Shown one piece after another: positions 40,280-51,248 of a stretch of 64,000 nucleotides of DNA (positions are counted from its first letter, which is position 1; each line of letters begins with the position of its first letter). Under the pieces are notes generated by a model, which did not search any database, was not told the origin of the DNA, and was given only the letters and a program-made list of their open reading frames with translations. This DNA comes from Sindora glabra (Eukaryota > Streptophyta > Magnoliopsida > Fabales > Fabaceae): positions 3,348,001 to 3,412,000 of the forward strand of contig CM035233.1 in the NCBI GenBank assembly GCA_020226215.1. Direction: 5' to 3'. Made by a program: the position numbers and the translations under genes.

Positions 40280-43200
40280 GCATAATTAACAAGAATAGCT
40301 TATTAAGATTGCTTAAAGGAAAATGTTATGAAGGGAGACCTCAGTGAGGTTAAATTGTTAAAGCAAAAATCTTGAAAAAAATTAGAAATCTTTCTTTTTC
40401 CTCTTCTCTCTGCCCTTGTCATTCAATCAAACATGCCTTTACAAATATTTTTTTCTTAGCATGCTTTATTAATAGTAAGTTCTTTGTCTCTCTCTTTTTC
40501 TCTCCATCGATGCTTAAATTTAGAGTTATTTTTACTTGAGGCTTTCATCAAAATTGAAATCCAAGAGCCAAAAGTACCTTTTTTTCAAGAAACGTGCATA
40601 AATGATATGGTGATATCTATCAAAATCAATAATCTTGAGATGATTGATGATTCATTTACTCTTATTGTCACCCCTTCATCATTTTTTAATTGTTGGCAGG
40701 ATCAGCAAGATAACAAACAATATCTCTCTTTTCTCTTATGTCACATAAAAAGAAAGAGGAGTGTGTGGCAAGTTAAACTGACAAAAGGAATAAACAACTA
40801 AAACCCCCTAGTTATGAATAATTAACTGCAATTCATTGAGTTATGGTTATATACCTATAGTAGTATCACCAACCATACTCTATGCATACTTAATTTACCA
40901 ACATGGCATAACCATGAATAGAAATCTAATATTAAAATTTTCTCTACAAACAAATATTTTGCCAATTATGTCATTTTACTTCTATAAGTAAAATAAAATA
41001 TCACTTAGCTCCATTTTTCCTACTTGAACCTATTCTTATTACTCTTTTATATCTTGTTATAACTTGAGATGGACATGGTCTTCTAAATAAACAAAATGGA
41101 CCAGTAACTAAATATGTCATAATGTCATAAGGTATAAAAGACAACTTTATCAAAATGAATATAATTATCAACTTTGAGCTTCTAAAATAACAAAAACATT
41201 GCAAACACAAACTCTTGGAAACTAACCTATACATAACTCTATCATTAACTTTCATAAATAATAAAGACAAATGACATTCTTTTTAAAAGGTTTATCCTTT
41301 ATTAAACTCTAAATCATGTCTTTGTTGTAGTGTTAGCAAAATTTAAAATCTCTAAAGCATTTAAATAGCAAACATATTCTTTGTTTTGTCTTTGTCAGTT
41401 TAATAAGTGTCATATAAACCAAAAAAATTAGCTAAAATGGAATCATCCAAGAATTTAGATTAAGTATAAAAGACTATTCCTATACATAACTCATTAACTA
41501 TAAGCTCTTTAGCATTAATGAAAATTACTTAAATCAATCAACAATATGCATGAAATATATTACAACACTAATAATCAAATAGTAGAATTTAGGAAGAAAA
41601 GCAAGACCTAAATATCTTAATAATTAATAATGCACATTTGAATAATAATAATGTTTGTACCCTAGTTATGAATAACTTTAAGTAACCTATTATAAAAAAT
41701 ACCAAAAGCTTCATGTCAACATGAGATACATTGTATATAACACACAAAATCTACAAGGTAGTAGTAATTCAAGTGATTAAAGATAAAGCAAAAACTTTCT
41801 TAGGAAATGTAAAATGAATCTCTTCCACTAATGATGTTCTTTTTGTCATTTTCCCAATCTTTTTCCATACTTTATTTTCCATTTGTTGCAAACCTCATCA
41901 CTTTCCCATTCCATGTGATATGATTTAATGTCACCTTTTTGAATATTTTTATTTTTCCTAATTATTTTGCTTTTGAGATCCACTAAAGAGGTTAAACAAT
42001 AAACTACTAGAGTAGTTTTGTAATTTATTGCTTTCTTTGGAGTTGTGACTTTGTTCTTATCTATTGGTGAACTCACTAGTTTACTAACATCTAAATTAGG
42101 TTCTCCTAAAGATACTATAAATGGGACTGTTTTAAGGGATCATAGATTAAAGCCATTATATGAAGCAAGCTACTTTACACCATTTAGGAGTGTTATATTT
42201 CCTATTAGATATTGGCATTCTCTTGCTTAGATAACTTAATTATCTTCTTACTTAAAGAAACACTATCAATATTCTCCTAGTATCTCCTTTAGTTTCTAAT
42301 TGTAATAATTATCTTCTTACAAAAATGCAACTAGTCCAATTGTCTTGCTACCAATATTCTAAAGTTCTATAAAAAAAAAACAGGACCTACCATTTTTGCT
42401 AGACTAGCAAATTAGCCATTAGAATTGACTAAGAATATAAAAAATATGAGATAGCTATCTAGTTTCTCCATGGCTTCTTGATATAATGTATTAAGTTTTT
42501 CGTTGCCATTAAGAATGCTTGCCTAAACACTATATTTAATGCTTTTATGAATATCATCCTCCTTATAGGAGTTGATTACATAAAATTTTACATCAAAATA
42601 GGTCTCACAAAAATCATTTCCATTGTACTCTTCCTTAGTAGGAACCAAAGACACTTCATTATTATAATTCTTTGGTGGAAGGTTTTGTTCCTTAGGTAGT
42701 AACGTGTCTTGTTCAAAAACACCATTTTTATTATCAGAAAATTTAGCTCTAGGTCCCTTGTTTAGCTCATTTGGACCATCCACATTCCTTTTGTTGTAGT
42801 AAAAACTTATCATCATTTCTTAGGGACTTAATCATTAAAAATGAGAATATAAAGTTCCAAGACAATAACAATACTTAATTCTTAAATTGATATAAAAAGA
42901 TCAACCTATACCATATTTGAATCACAACCAAGACCTAACATCTTAAAAGATTTTAATATTGATAATGGCAATTAGAAATTTTAAGGGGCTCAAGCCTAGC
43001 ATTAGCTTAAGATAAGTTCAATATATGATCAAGGATTATAGTAGTGAAAAATGATCTTAACTTTAAATAAAGTTAGGAGTATAAAAGTGAAAAATGTTCT
43101 TTACTCTAAACATTTGGATCAAGCTTTGAAAACACACACTCTATAAAATTGGTCAAAATGTAACATGAACAATGAATGAATGATCCAATATGATGTAATT

Positions 43201-43960
43201 AAGATATCACCACTTGATAAGATATGCTTATTCCATAGGTAATAAAAGCCACCATCTTTTGTGGTTAAAAATGGCTTCACTCAACAATCATATGACATTG
43301 TAGCTTCAAAAACATACTTTCACAATTTTCATCGTGGTGAAAAGTTTTGGGCAAATTGAAATATCAGACTATGCATGCATAAAATTTGGGACAAATTATA
43401 CACTCAACTATTTAATATATCACTTACATTAACAAATTAGAATATATAAAAAGACAAATCAAAACCATTTGAATGTAAAATAAAGGACAAATTAAAACTA
43501 TGATAATTTTAGCATGGGAGAAAGTAAATTAGGGGCATATTTTGCTTAAATAAAGTAGAAGAAAAAGGATTGAAAGCTTACCTCGAGAAAAGAGAACTCC
43601 TTGTAGATGATGAAGCTACGATTTCAATCTCACAGTGTAATAAAGCTCTAACTTATTCACACTTCTGTCAAAACATCAAACTTGCTTTTACGGTTGAAAA
43701 TTACTGGCTCAACTGAGATCTATAAAGCTCAAACGACGTGAAGTAGTGCGTCAAAGGGAAGTTATTAGATCCAATCGATGTAAGCGGTGATAACGGTGGG
43801 AATGGGATATTTTGTTGTTGGGCTAAATTTTGTACGAGCGGCAGCAAATTGTGTTTAAACAAACAAACAAAACTAAAAGCAATGGGCTGGGTTTACTTAA
43901 GAAACCATAGCCGAAAACTACTTGGCTTAGGAAAAATTCAGCAACACGTTGAAAACTGTT
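40280..43960. other. Right interior of the putative CACTA element; no transposase recognised
   Basis: Several unrecognised open frames lie here: + 40484-40801 (105 codons), - 41001-41270 (89), - 41846-42076 (76) and - 42523-42816 (97). The last is hydrophilic, rich in Lys, Asn and Glu (contains PNELNKGPRAKFSDNKNG), and starts at ATGATG. A minus-strand exon-intron junction is plausible at about 43579 (TTTCTCGAG then GTAAGC), in a less AT-rich stretch (43570-43860) that could be the 5' end of a transposon gene. I could not assign any of these to a known family. They may be pieces of a decayed CACTA gene. Confidence 0.4.
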
Positions 43961-44527
43961 TTCTATTGTAATACACTACAACAGTTATAATAGTGTGGTT
44001 AAAGCATGTTGCCCAAAGTTATATGCAATTGTAACATGTAAAAAAACCGTTGCATATAGACATTTTAAACTATGATTTTTAAGCCGTTGCCTTCAAGTGG
44101 TTGCTGTATGTATAAAAAGCTGTAGTGTTACCATATAATTAAACTACTAGTACATTTTCTTTCTTATAGTTAAACGATATATTTTCTCCTCTTTAGTTTT
44201 TATTAAAGGTTTTGCTGACTATTTTACGTCTAATTTTCTTGATTTTTGATTGAATCATAACTATTTTTTCATCACTCAAAACACAGTCAATAGGAAAGCG
44301 GCATACAAATAGAATATTTTTTTTAAGAAAGTCTCATTTTCTTTTATATATAAATAAAACAATATTATATGCAACTATATTTTGTGATTAGTATAATAAT
44401 ATATTAAATCATGATAATAAAAAAATAACTCTTTTTTTGAAAAAAAAAAGGGAGTTGTTTTTTTCTAAATTCCTAATGTTTAATATTACACATTTAAATT
44501 ATTTTTTATTATTTTAATATTTTAAAA

Positions 44528-45240
44528 TTATATTCCTAATTCTCTGCCAAAACAAATGGAAACTTGATAAAAGTACCTCCTACGCTCCAAGGCAGTGGTC
44601 AATGCATTTGGCTGATTGGAACTGAGCAACGATGGGTGGTGGATGCTGTTGAATCCGTTACTGGGGGACCTTAGATGCGAGGAAAGCCCTTGAAACTTGG
44701 TTAATATCCTCAGCCACCATTTCATACCGAAAAATATGCTTTCTAGGGTTTTTCATCATATTGACGAGTTTCAATTGCCATTTAACATTAATTTGGATCC
44801 GCTGAATTCAATGGTCTAAAACTCTTTGCCGAAGCTGTTTCAAGGCCAGGATATAACAAATTAACACTGGAGGTGATATTGTTCGTCGTCTCAGAGATAC
44901 CCATCTAAAAAATTGCTGGGAATCTCTGAAAAACAGCAACACAACACTTGACTTGCTTCCTTGTTTAACCACAATAAGCCACACATTCTGAGAATTTTGT
45001 ATGCATCAAATTCGGTCATTCTCAGCTGAAGAGCTCTGCCTATGATCCTTATTTATCTCAAGTTTCTTGGTATTTTTCATATTGCACTCCTTGCTTGATC
45101 TATTGATTTGATTTATGACTTCCACTGCTTGCATATTTCTGTTCTTCGCAATTTTCTGGATTCTAGTATACCGAAGCATATACTCAATGCAGTGGGGCAT
45201 GGAACCAGTGAATTCGAATCATAACATTTTGTTTCAGCAT
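44528..45240 (-). other. Unrecognised less AT-rich island, possible gene remnant
   Basis: This 0.7-kb stretch has higher GC than its surroundings and looks like low-copy DNA. Two minus-strand open frames lie in it: 45006-45200 (64 codons, basic and polar, with INRSSKECNMKN) and 44528-44725 (65 codons, with SSHLRSPSNGFNSIHHPS). They are in different frames with stops between. I do not recognise the product. It could be a decayed gene fragment, part of a non-coding transcript, or chance. Confidence 0.3.
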
Positions 45241-45299
45241 CTAGATCATATTTTATTTGTTCCAATTACGTCCAGATTTTGTCTTAAATCATTTTTTAT

Positions 45300-46079
45300 A
45301 TAAAAAATATTTATGCTGACTATGCCATTACATTTAAGTTAAAAATTATAATAATAAAAAATTCATTTTCATAATTTTTTCATTTAACATTAGATAAATA
45401 ATACTTTTCCTTATCTTAATATTTCATAATTATTTTATAGCTATAAATAACTCAGTATACAAGTGCAGCTCTTCTGTCATCTTTCTTCTTTACAACCCAA
45501 GGTCAACATTTTTCTAATGTAATTAATATTTTTCTTTCAAATACATGAAATTAATTAATTATATTCATAAAATAGTTTGTAAATTTTATTATTTTATTTT
45601 TCATAGTGTCTTCACAAAACCACAAGTTAAAAACCAGTACATTTTCTAATGGCTGAAAATATCTTATATCCTTCTGCTAACTTATGAATGAATCTCTCGG
45701 ATCCTTCTAATATCAATTTCAAAGAATTGTTAACATGTCATAATCTTAAATTGGTTCCCATAAGATCATCAGCATATTTTTTTTTTATCATATCTTATAA
45801 TATATAATGTAAACGTTTAATAAATAGATACATAACTAGCGTTGCTTCGAAAACGATGCCCCCTGTTTTATCACGGATTTGTCACTCTGTTAATGTATCT
45901 CAAATTTTCAAATGATTCTTTCCTCTACAAACCAACCATCTTTGTACAGCACCGCATTCACATATAAGGGTTAACCCAAAAAAAACAAAAAACGAACAAA
46001 AATAAATAAAAAATAAAAACCAACGGTCCAGATCTCTCTACGTAAGCAAGAGCCGATGTAATCAAAACTGGACCCAAGC
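45300..46079. other. Downstream flank of the LBD gene
   Basis: AT-rich, no coding signature. The part just below 46080 is the expected 3' untranslated region of the minus-strand LBD gene and is T-rich on that strand (45980-46020). No single poly-A signal could be chosen with confidence. Confidence 0.5.
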
Positions 46080-47130
46080 TCAAGCTGGGTATTCAAGCCC
46101 AAGCTCCATCTTGCATGACCCATTCTCAGCCGGCCCACTACAAGCCTTCATCAATTCGATCCTTCTCTTCTTCATTGGCACCACGTGATGCGCACGTGAC
46201 GCCGGTTCGAACCCCAGCGTTAACTCCAAGCCAACGTCGCTGGTTTCCTCGACACGGTCACTCCGTTTTCCGACTGATTCCGGTTCGTCACGCAACAGGA
46301 TCGAAGTTTCCGCCGTCTCAACTGAGATCATGCTCTCGCTTTCTTTGCTCTCTTTGCTCTCACCATCCACGGCGTTCGGCGCCTCGGATTGGTGGCTCAG
46401 CGACGATTCATGACTAGCGGAACGGTTCGCCACCTCTCCCACGGTGGCACAACAGCTAGTCCATGCATTCATTTTGTTGCCGTTACGCGTTGATTCCCCC
46501 TCCCCGGCTGAGGCCTTGTTGGGTTTTGCCTTGACCACAGATCGCTTAAACCTGGACCGGGTCTTGGGTCGTTGAGCATCCGTTGACGCGGCCGAGTTCT
46601 CATCCTTGGACACGTGGCGTATGTCGTATGCCTTCAGTGGTGGACCGCGCCCACTCGTCGCGGCTTCGGAAGTTATCGGTGTGATTGGAGCGCCCTTCAA
46701 GACGGCTTCCACAGCGGCTTGACAGAGTTGCCAGCTTCCGGACCATAACAACCCAACAGACCCATAAATCGGGTTCACTATCCGCCCGCATGCCTCGTAT
46801 AGTAGAGAACGAAAGATCGCTGCAGTATACCAAAATCCATCATCAATAAACGACGTTTCTTATGTTTGGTTCTCGTGAAAAAGCAAACAGAAAGAAAATG
46901 AGAACCGGAAAGGAACAAAAAAGGAAAAGCCACAACCAACCTGGACGAAGATGTTCAGGACCAGCGCTGATGAGATTCATGAGCCCAGCACGGCCATAGA
47001 ACTTGGCAAGAAACACAGTAGCATTAGCCTGAGATTCAGGGCTTTTGATCCACTGCAAACATGGTCTGATGCTGCAATTCTCACTGCAGCCTTTCCGAAG
47101 AACCCGGCATCCATTGCAGCTCATCCGCAT
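46080..47130 (-). CDS. LBD41-like: LBD transcription factor, class II, LBD41/LBD40-like (2 exons)
   Basis: A plant-specific LOB-domain DNA-binding protein, expected to act in the nucleus. Exon 1 is 47130-46941 and exon 2 is 46819-46080, joined in phase 1 across a 121-bp intron with GT at 46940-46939 and AG at 46821-46820. The product has 309 residues. The C-block is complete: Cys5, Cys8, Cys15 and Cys19 in CX2CX6CX3C spacing ([20 protein letters not shown]). The GAS-block region continues through [15 protein letters not shown] (40-54) and [20 protein letters not shown] (64-83) to about residue 109. The class I leucine-zipper-like coil is absent, as expected for class II. The tail is Ser/Glu-rich, with an EAR-like repression motif LELTL (261-265) and a basic KKRR (280-283). 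The sequence [19 protein letters not shown] matches LBD40/41/42 better than LBD37-39. Arabidopsis LBD41 is a core hypoxia-induced gene; that role here is inference. Confidence 0.95.
46820..46940 (-). other. Intron of the LBD gene
   Basis: 121 bp, GT-AG. It sits after the codons for HLRP and splits an Ala codon (G then CG). Splicing joins HLRP to [12 protein letters not shown] and restores the LOB domain. This is the usual single-intron position of LBD genes. Reading through it gives only non-conserved hydrophobic residues. Confidence 0.92.
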
Positions 47131-47233
47131 TTTAAAGTTCTTCTTGGATTCAAAAAAACCAGAGATGTTTTGAAGTAATTGTGATTGAAGAAGAAGATAT
47201 TGGAGAAGATGATTTGAGAAAGTGTATGTTACA

Positions 47234-47265
47234 AGGATGAGAAGAGGAAGAGGAAAGGTATATAT
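47234..47265 (-). promoter_or_regulatory. Core promoter of the LBD gene: TATA box and pyrimidine patch
   Basis: On the minus strand, AAATATATACC places a TATA box at about 47259-47265. It is followed at once by a CT-rich patch (CCTTTCCTCTTCCTCTTCTC), typical of plant core promoters. Transcription would start near 47230, giving a 5' leader of about 100 nt before the ATG at 47130. The leader is also CT-rich. Confidence 0.65.
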
Positions 47266-47269
47266 TTGT

Positions 47270-48000
47270 TAGGGTGTGGGCGCAGTGGGTTTTCAGGGTA
47301 CTGCGGGACGCAGCTGTTTTTTCATGAATTATTTGTTTTTTATTATCATACCAAACAACGCAAACAATGGTTTTCCACAATCAAGGAAATGTTGGAGTTC
47401 GAACCACCTTCAACTTTCCAGTTTATGGCCTAACTGAGAGGAACTAAACCAACTCTCAGCTCAAGTGCGTGACTTCAACTCCCAATCATGAGGACTCACT
47501 GACCTTGACTATTGGGGCGTGGCTGACGTGGGCAACCGAGAAAAGCTACAGTTCTGAGCATCCCAGTCATCCGTCGCTCTCTGTACGGAAATACCCTCTG
47601 TCGCATTCTTAAATGACGGAATCTACCATGGTAGTGGTTAGAAAGGTGAAGGGCATGACGGAGATTTAATGGATTTAGGAACAGTTTTGCATGCAAATGG
47701 GTACAAAAATTGAGATGAGAAGGAAGAGGCGCGTGTCAGTCACGATGAGGTGTCAGAGTGCGGTCGAATCGCCACATATTATGGGAAGAGGGGTCCACTT
47801 GAAAATAATGAATTAAAAATAAATGGAAGCTCCTGGTTTTCGGGAAAGTGGTGTTAAAAGTGGTATTTAAGGGTTAGGAAAACCAGACACCGGTTTCCGG
47901 TTTTGGACGATGGGACCGTGGGCGGAGTTGAAGGAAGAAATGAATCTCTGAGCCAATGGTTTTTGGATGTGATGGTGTTTATTTTGATTAATTAAAATTA
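47270..48000 (-). promoter_or_regulatory. Upstream region of the LBD gene, low-copy and relatively GC-rich
   Basis: From the TATA box to about 47960 the DNA keeps a far higher GC content than the transposon-rich surroundings and holds no transposon signature. The short frames in it (47150-47380, 47496-47696) resemble no protein I know. It is best read as the proximal promoter. It also holds the inverted word ACCGGTTTCCGGTTTT (47890-47905). Beyond 48000 the sequence becomes AT-rich. Confidence 0.55.
47829..47839 (-). promoter_or_regulatory. Near-match to hypoxia-responsive promoter element (HRPE)
   Basis: The minus strand reads AAACCAGGAGC. The Arabidopsis HRPE bound by group VII ERF factors is AAACCA followed by three G/C and then GC, so there is one mismatch, at position 9. 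It lies about 700 bp upstream of the LBD start codon on the same strand. LBD41 is an established HRPE/ERF-VII target in Arabidopsis. Function here is inference from one short motif. Confidence 0.4.
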
Positions 48001-48623
48001 TTTATTTATTTTAGGAAATGGCTATCCTCTAAAGACAAACAGCATGCCAGCTAGGTATAATTTAGTGGGTAAAGCTTAGATTAAATTGGTAGCTACTATT
48101 GATTACACGTCTTTTCCCATCACTTGTGTTTTCATTTTTATTTTCCACATATGGTAATTGTATTAAATCGGCTACAAGGGTATGGCTAGAATCGCCTCTT
48201 TCTATGGAATTGCTATTAAATGGGTTGAGTAGTAAAGAGAAAAACTACTGGATTCAATCTTTAGAAATTTTATTATCAATTTTTTTTTATTTATTGAACT
48301 TTTGCAATTCCAAAATAGTGAGAATCATAATTACAAATAATGAATGTTCATAGAATAGTTGAAGGTATTGGAGATATATAATTAAGTTGCCAATGAAAAT
48401 AATAATTCTACAAGCAAGTTTTTTATACGCGCTATTATTAATTAAATTAAGCCCAATTATAGTATAATATTATGTTTTGCTAATTCAATATTTACAGCTA
48501 GTATAACATTTGTTAAAATGAAAAACTAACTTCCTTTAAAAATTTAAACGACTGTGTTTAAAATTTTTCTTGGACAAAGAAAAATGGAACAAGGTAAGCC
48601 TACCTTTCATGGATATTACTATA
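48001..48623. other. AT-rich intergenic DNA, no gene recognised
   Basis: An 84-codon + strand open frame (48099-48353) has no recognisable domain and ends in AT-rich DNA. I see no other feature. Confidence 0.5.
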
Positions 48624-48743
48624 AAGGGCTATTTGGATGAGATAGTAGTAAAATAGGATAAGAAAAATCAACGTAATAGTATATGATAGTATAAGCCAAT
48701 GTGATAATATAGGATAAAATAATGAAAGAATAATATATAATAC

Positions 48744-48829
<86 letters not shown>

Positions 48830-49590
48830 CATAGACAATATTAAAAAAATTTGTTAGGACAAGATTACCTTTAAATAATATTTGATTTTTAAAATTATAT
48901 ATTTTTAAAAATGATAGTCAGTGATAGGAGTTAATGACAATTAGCAATGGTTAACAAGAGAGGATACAGTGCATTTTGATCAATAGCAACAAGAAAGGGG
49001 CAATGGTGGTGGGTGACAATAACAACAACAATTAATTATGGTAGGTAGCAATTGGTTGTAATCAATAATAATAAGTAGGGATAGAAAATGATTCTCAATG
49101 TGGATAGTAATAGGTAATAATCAATAATGATGAATGTTAATAAGTGGTGGATGCCAAAAGGAATAGTCAACTATGATAGCGAAGGTTAGCAATGGTTAAC
49201 TATCATTTGACAACACTCCACAACAAATTAAATGAAACCTAATGAAAAAGAAGTGAATATAATTTATCAATAACTTTTTACTTTATTTCAAAATGTCATT
49301 ATTTGAAATTAAGAGAAAAAAAAATTTACTCTTATTTTATCAATTCATTTTATATCCAAAGGAAAATAATAATTTTATCTAATATCAACAAGATAAAATA
49401 ATTTGATTGGATTAAATTATTTTATTTAATTGGTGCATCAAACATTTGCTAAAAATATTCCTTTGTTATATTTATATTATTAGTCTTCTCTTATTCCATA
49501 CTCCAAATAAGTTCTAAAAGTATACCTTTGTTATACTTATACTATTGATATTCTTTTATACCATGCTCTAAATAAGTTCTAAAAGTATTC
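48624..49590. mobile_element. Possible non-autonomous DNA transposon with a central (TA)n
   Basis: The left edge GGGCTATTTGGATGAGATAG is followed by AGTATATGATAGTATAAGCC. The right edge, in reverse complement, reads GAACTTATTTAGAGCATGG and then TATCAATAGTATAAGTAT, an imperfect inverted terminal region. TATTTGGATG-type ends are common in plant DNA transposons. The right edge is tandemly repeated: AAATAAGTTCTAAAAGTAT near 49504 and again near 49571. No transposase or clean target duplication was found. Confidence 0.4.
48747..48828. repeat. (TA)n microsatellite, about 41 units
   Basis: Uninterrupted TA tract of about 82 bp. Confidence 0.95.
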
Positions 49591-50630
49591 TTTTGTTGCA
49601 AAATATTTGACGTAATCCTAGTTACATCTTAAAAAATTAATCCATCACCATGGTTTCATCAAGGTGCTAATAGTCTTAAAAGGCCTCTTTCCCTTCATTT
49701 GCTGTGAATATCCCCCTTATGTTGAAATTCATATCCACAAAGATAAAGCAATGATCACTTAGCATCATCAGATCAATTGCATCAACCAAATCTTGATGTT
49801 AACTAGGATAAAGATTTGATACATTATTAACAACTTAGTTTCATATGTAATTTTATTTTAAGAATATTTTTAATATAATTATTATTTTCAATTGCAAAAG
49901 AGTATAAGAATAACTAATGTCAATTACCGTACTTTGACATTATTATAAAAGTAATTTGTAAATATTCCACTTTAAATTATATTAATAATTATATTAACTA
50001 TTTGAGAGGTGAACCAAAAGCGCAATTTTATTAAAATGTTAACGATTACCAAAGTTTTCAATTCTTTCAGTATAATTAATAAAAGTTAATGCACTTATTG
50101 TACAAACCTAGTTTATTATTATGATGTCGAATGGGTGAATAATAGCCACATAATAAGCAATAATATAGTTGACCACAAAATTGGTTGGTGGAACAAAGTG
50201 ACCATATATGCTGCCACTAATTAAAACACATAATGTATGTATGAAAGTGTTGGATATACAAAGTTAAAAATGTGCGCATTTGGCTTAGAGTAATGCAATC
50301 TGGATGAGTACGGAGCCGCTAAGAGTTTGGAAGCAAATGACCAATCAATTAGTTTTTAATTAATGAACATTGAAACAGCAGCCGGCAAAAGGTTTGCAGC
50401 AAAAACATGGGGAGTTCAGTAACCAGAATTTGACTTTCTAAATAACTGGAGTTGGAATTCCTTATACTTCATCGTTGTAAAGTTGTTGAAGTATCTTTGG
50501 TAACATTGAACATGCCCACTATTATTGTCAGCAGTAGCCTGGTCTTCAACTGCTTCTTTGACACATTAAACTAGCAACATTCTAAGGAATGAATGTAAAT
50601 TATCGGCTGAATTCGGATTCCTTGGAATTT
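49591..50630. other. Intergenic DNA, no gene recognised
   Basis: Mostly AT-rich. A less AT-rich part (50270-50640, including GTACGGAGCCGCTAAGAG and GCAGCCGGCAAAAGG) has no open frame of note and no family I can name. Confidence 0.5.
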
Positions 50631-50633
50631 CTT

Positions 50634-50810
50634 ACGGTGATTGCTAAGGTGCCCTGGAGGTTTGGCATTGGAAGTGATGTGATAAAATACAGGTTATTGG
50701 ATGAGATTACAAAAATTTTAATAATGGCCTTATAATTTCATCCAATAATTTATATTTTATCATATCACTTTAGATATTAAACCTCTAGGAATACCTTAAA
50801 ATTCACCATA
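50634..50810. mobile_element. Fold-back MITE with arms of about 75 bp
   Basis: The left arm (50634-50710) reads ACGGTGATTGCTAAGG, GGAGGTTTGG, AAGTGATGTGATAAAATA, GTTATTGGATGAGATTA. The right arm, in reverse complement from 50810, reads ATGGTGAATTTTAAGG, AGAGGTTTAA, AAGTGATATGATAAAATA, ATTATTGGATGAAATTA. The whole 177-bp unit would fold into one long hairpin. There is no coding capacity. Family and target duplication are uncertain. Confidence 0.8.
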
Positions 50811-51248
50811 ATGTACATTAAAGAAATGAGAAGACACATTTGTGTTTAAATACATATAAATATGAGATAACTAATTTTTATTTCTTTATTTGAAATAAAA
50901 TTAACTATTAAATATTTAAATATACTCTATTCATTTTCTTTCATTTGTATAATAAATATACTCATTAAACTAAAGAATTAAAGGTGGAATGAATTGATGA
51001 TAATATTTTTTATTATTTTATTATTATTAAATATTTAGTTGCAAAATTGACCCTTATATGTTAATACAAATCATGTTATTTATCTCATCCCAAAATCTAG
51101 AACATTTTCTTTTAATTTATTTCTGATGAAGAAAATAGCTTAATACAAGGGGAAAATAATAAACACATTCAATAGTTTGAATAAATAAATAAATAAAATT
51201 AATTTGAATTAAATTCTATCAAATATAGGAATTATAGTTTGTTATATA

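Larger units (their letters stand above)
25694..44127 (-). mobile_element. CACTA (En/Spm)-type transposon carrying a nested gypsy element
   Basis: The left end reads CACTGTAACATTTT from 25694. The right end, in reverse complement from 44127, reads CACTACAGCTTTTT. Both are flanked outside by TTA (25691-25693, 44128-44130), the 3-bp duplication size of CACTA elements. Both subterminal regions carry repeated words of the kind GGCAATGGTT, AACCATTGC and CCGTTGC (25714-26040, 44045-44106), which is typical of CACTA ends. Without the gypsy insert and its duplication the element would be about 7.6 kb. No transposase (TNP2-type) was recognised. The minus orientation is suggested only by open frames and a putative splice donor on that strand. 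It could instead be two unrelated end fragments. Confidence 0.5.

Noticed and set aside
40484..40801. 105-codon + frame with pyrimidine-rich DNA upstream
   Set aside because: No known domain and no homologous context; kept only as an unassigned frame within the CACTA-like interior.
43974..44127. A 154-bp stand-alone CACTA MITE
   Set aside because: It has CACTACA at the left and TGTAGTG at the right, but the flanks differ (ATA and TTA). The distant left end at 25694 has the matching TTA, so the large element is preferred, not proven.
46115..46417. 100-codon + frame opposite the LBD gene
   Set aside because: Shadow of LBD exon 2; no domain, and the minus strand has the conserved protein.
46600..46833. 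77-codon minus frame overlapping exon 2
   Set aside because: Different frame from the LBD protein and without conserved residues.
46843..47130. Single-exon reading of the LBD start to 46843
   Set aside because: It runs into the intron after HLRP; splicing at 46940/46820 restores the full LOB domain.
46951..47178. 75-codon + frame
   Set aside because: Antisense shadow of LBD exon 1.
47496..47696. 66-codon minus frame upstream of the LBD gene
   Set aside because: No recognisable domain; lies in the probable promoter. A short upstream gene is not excluded but not supported.
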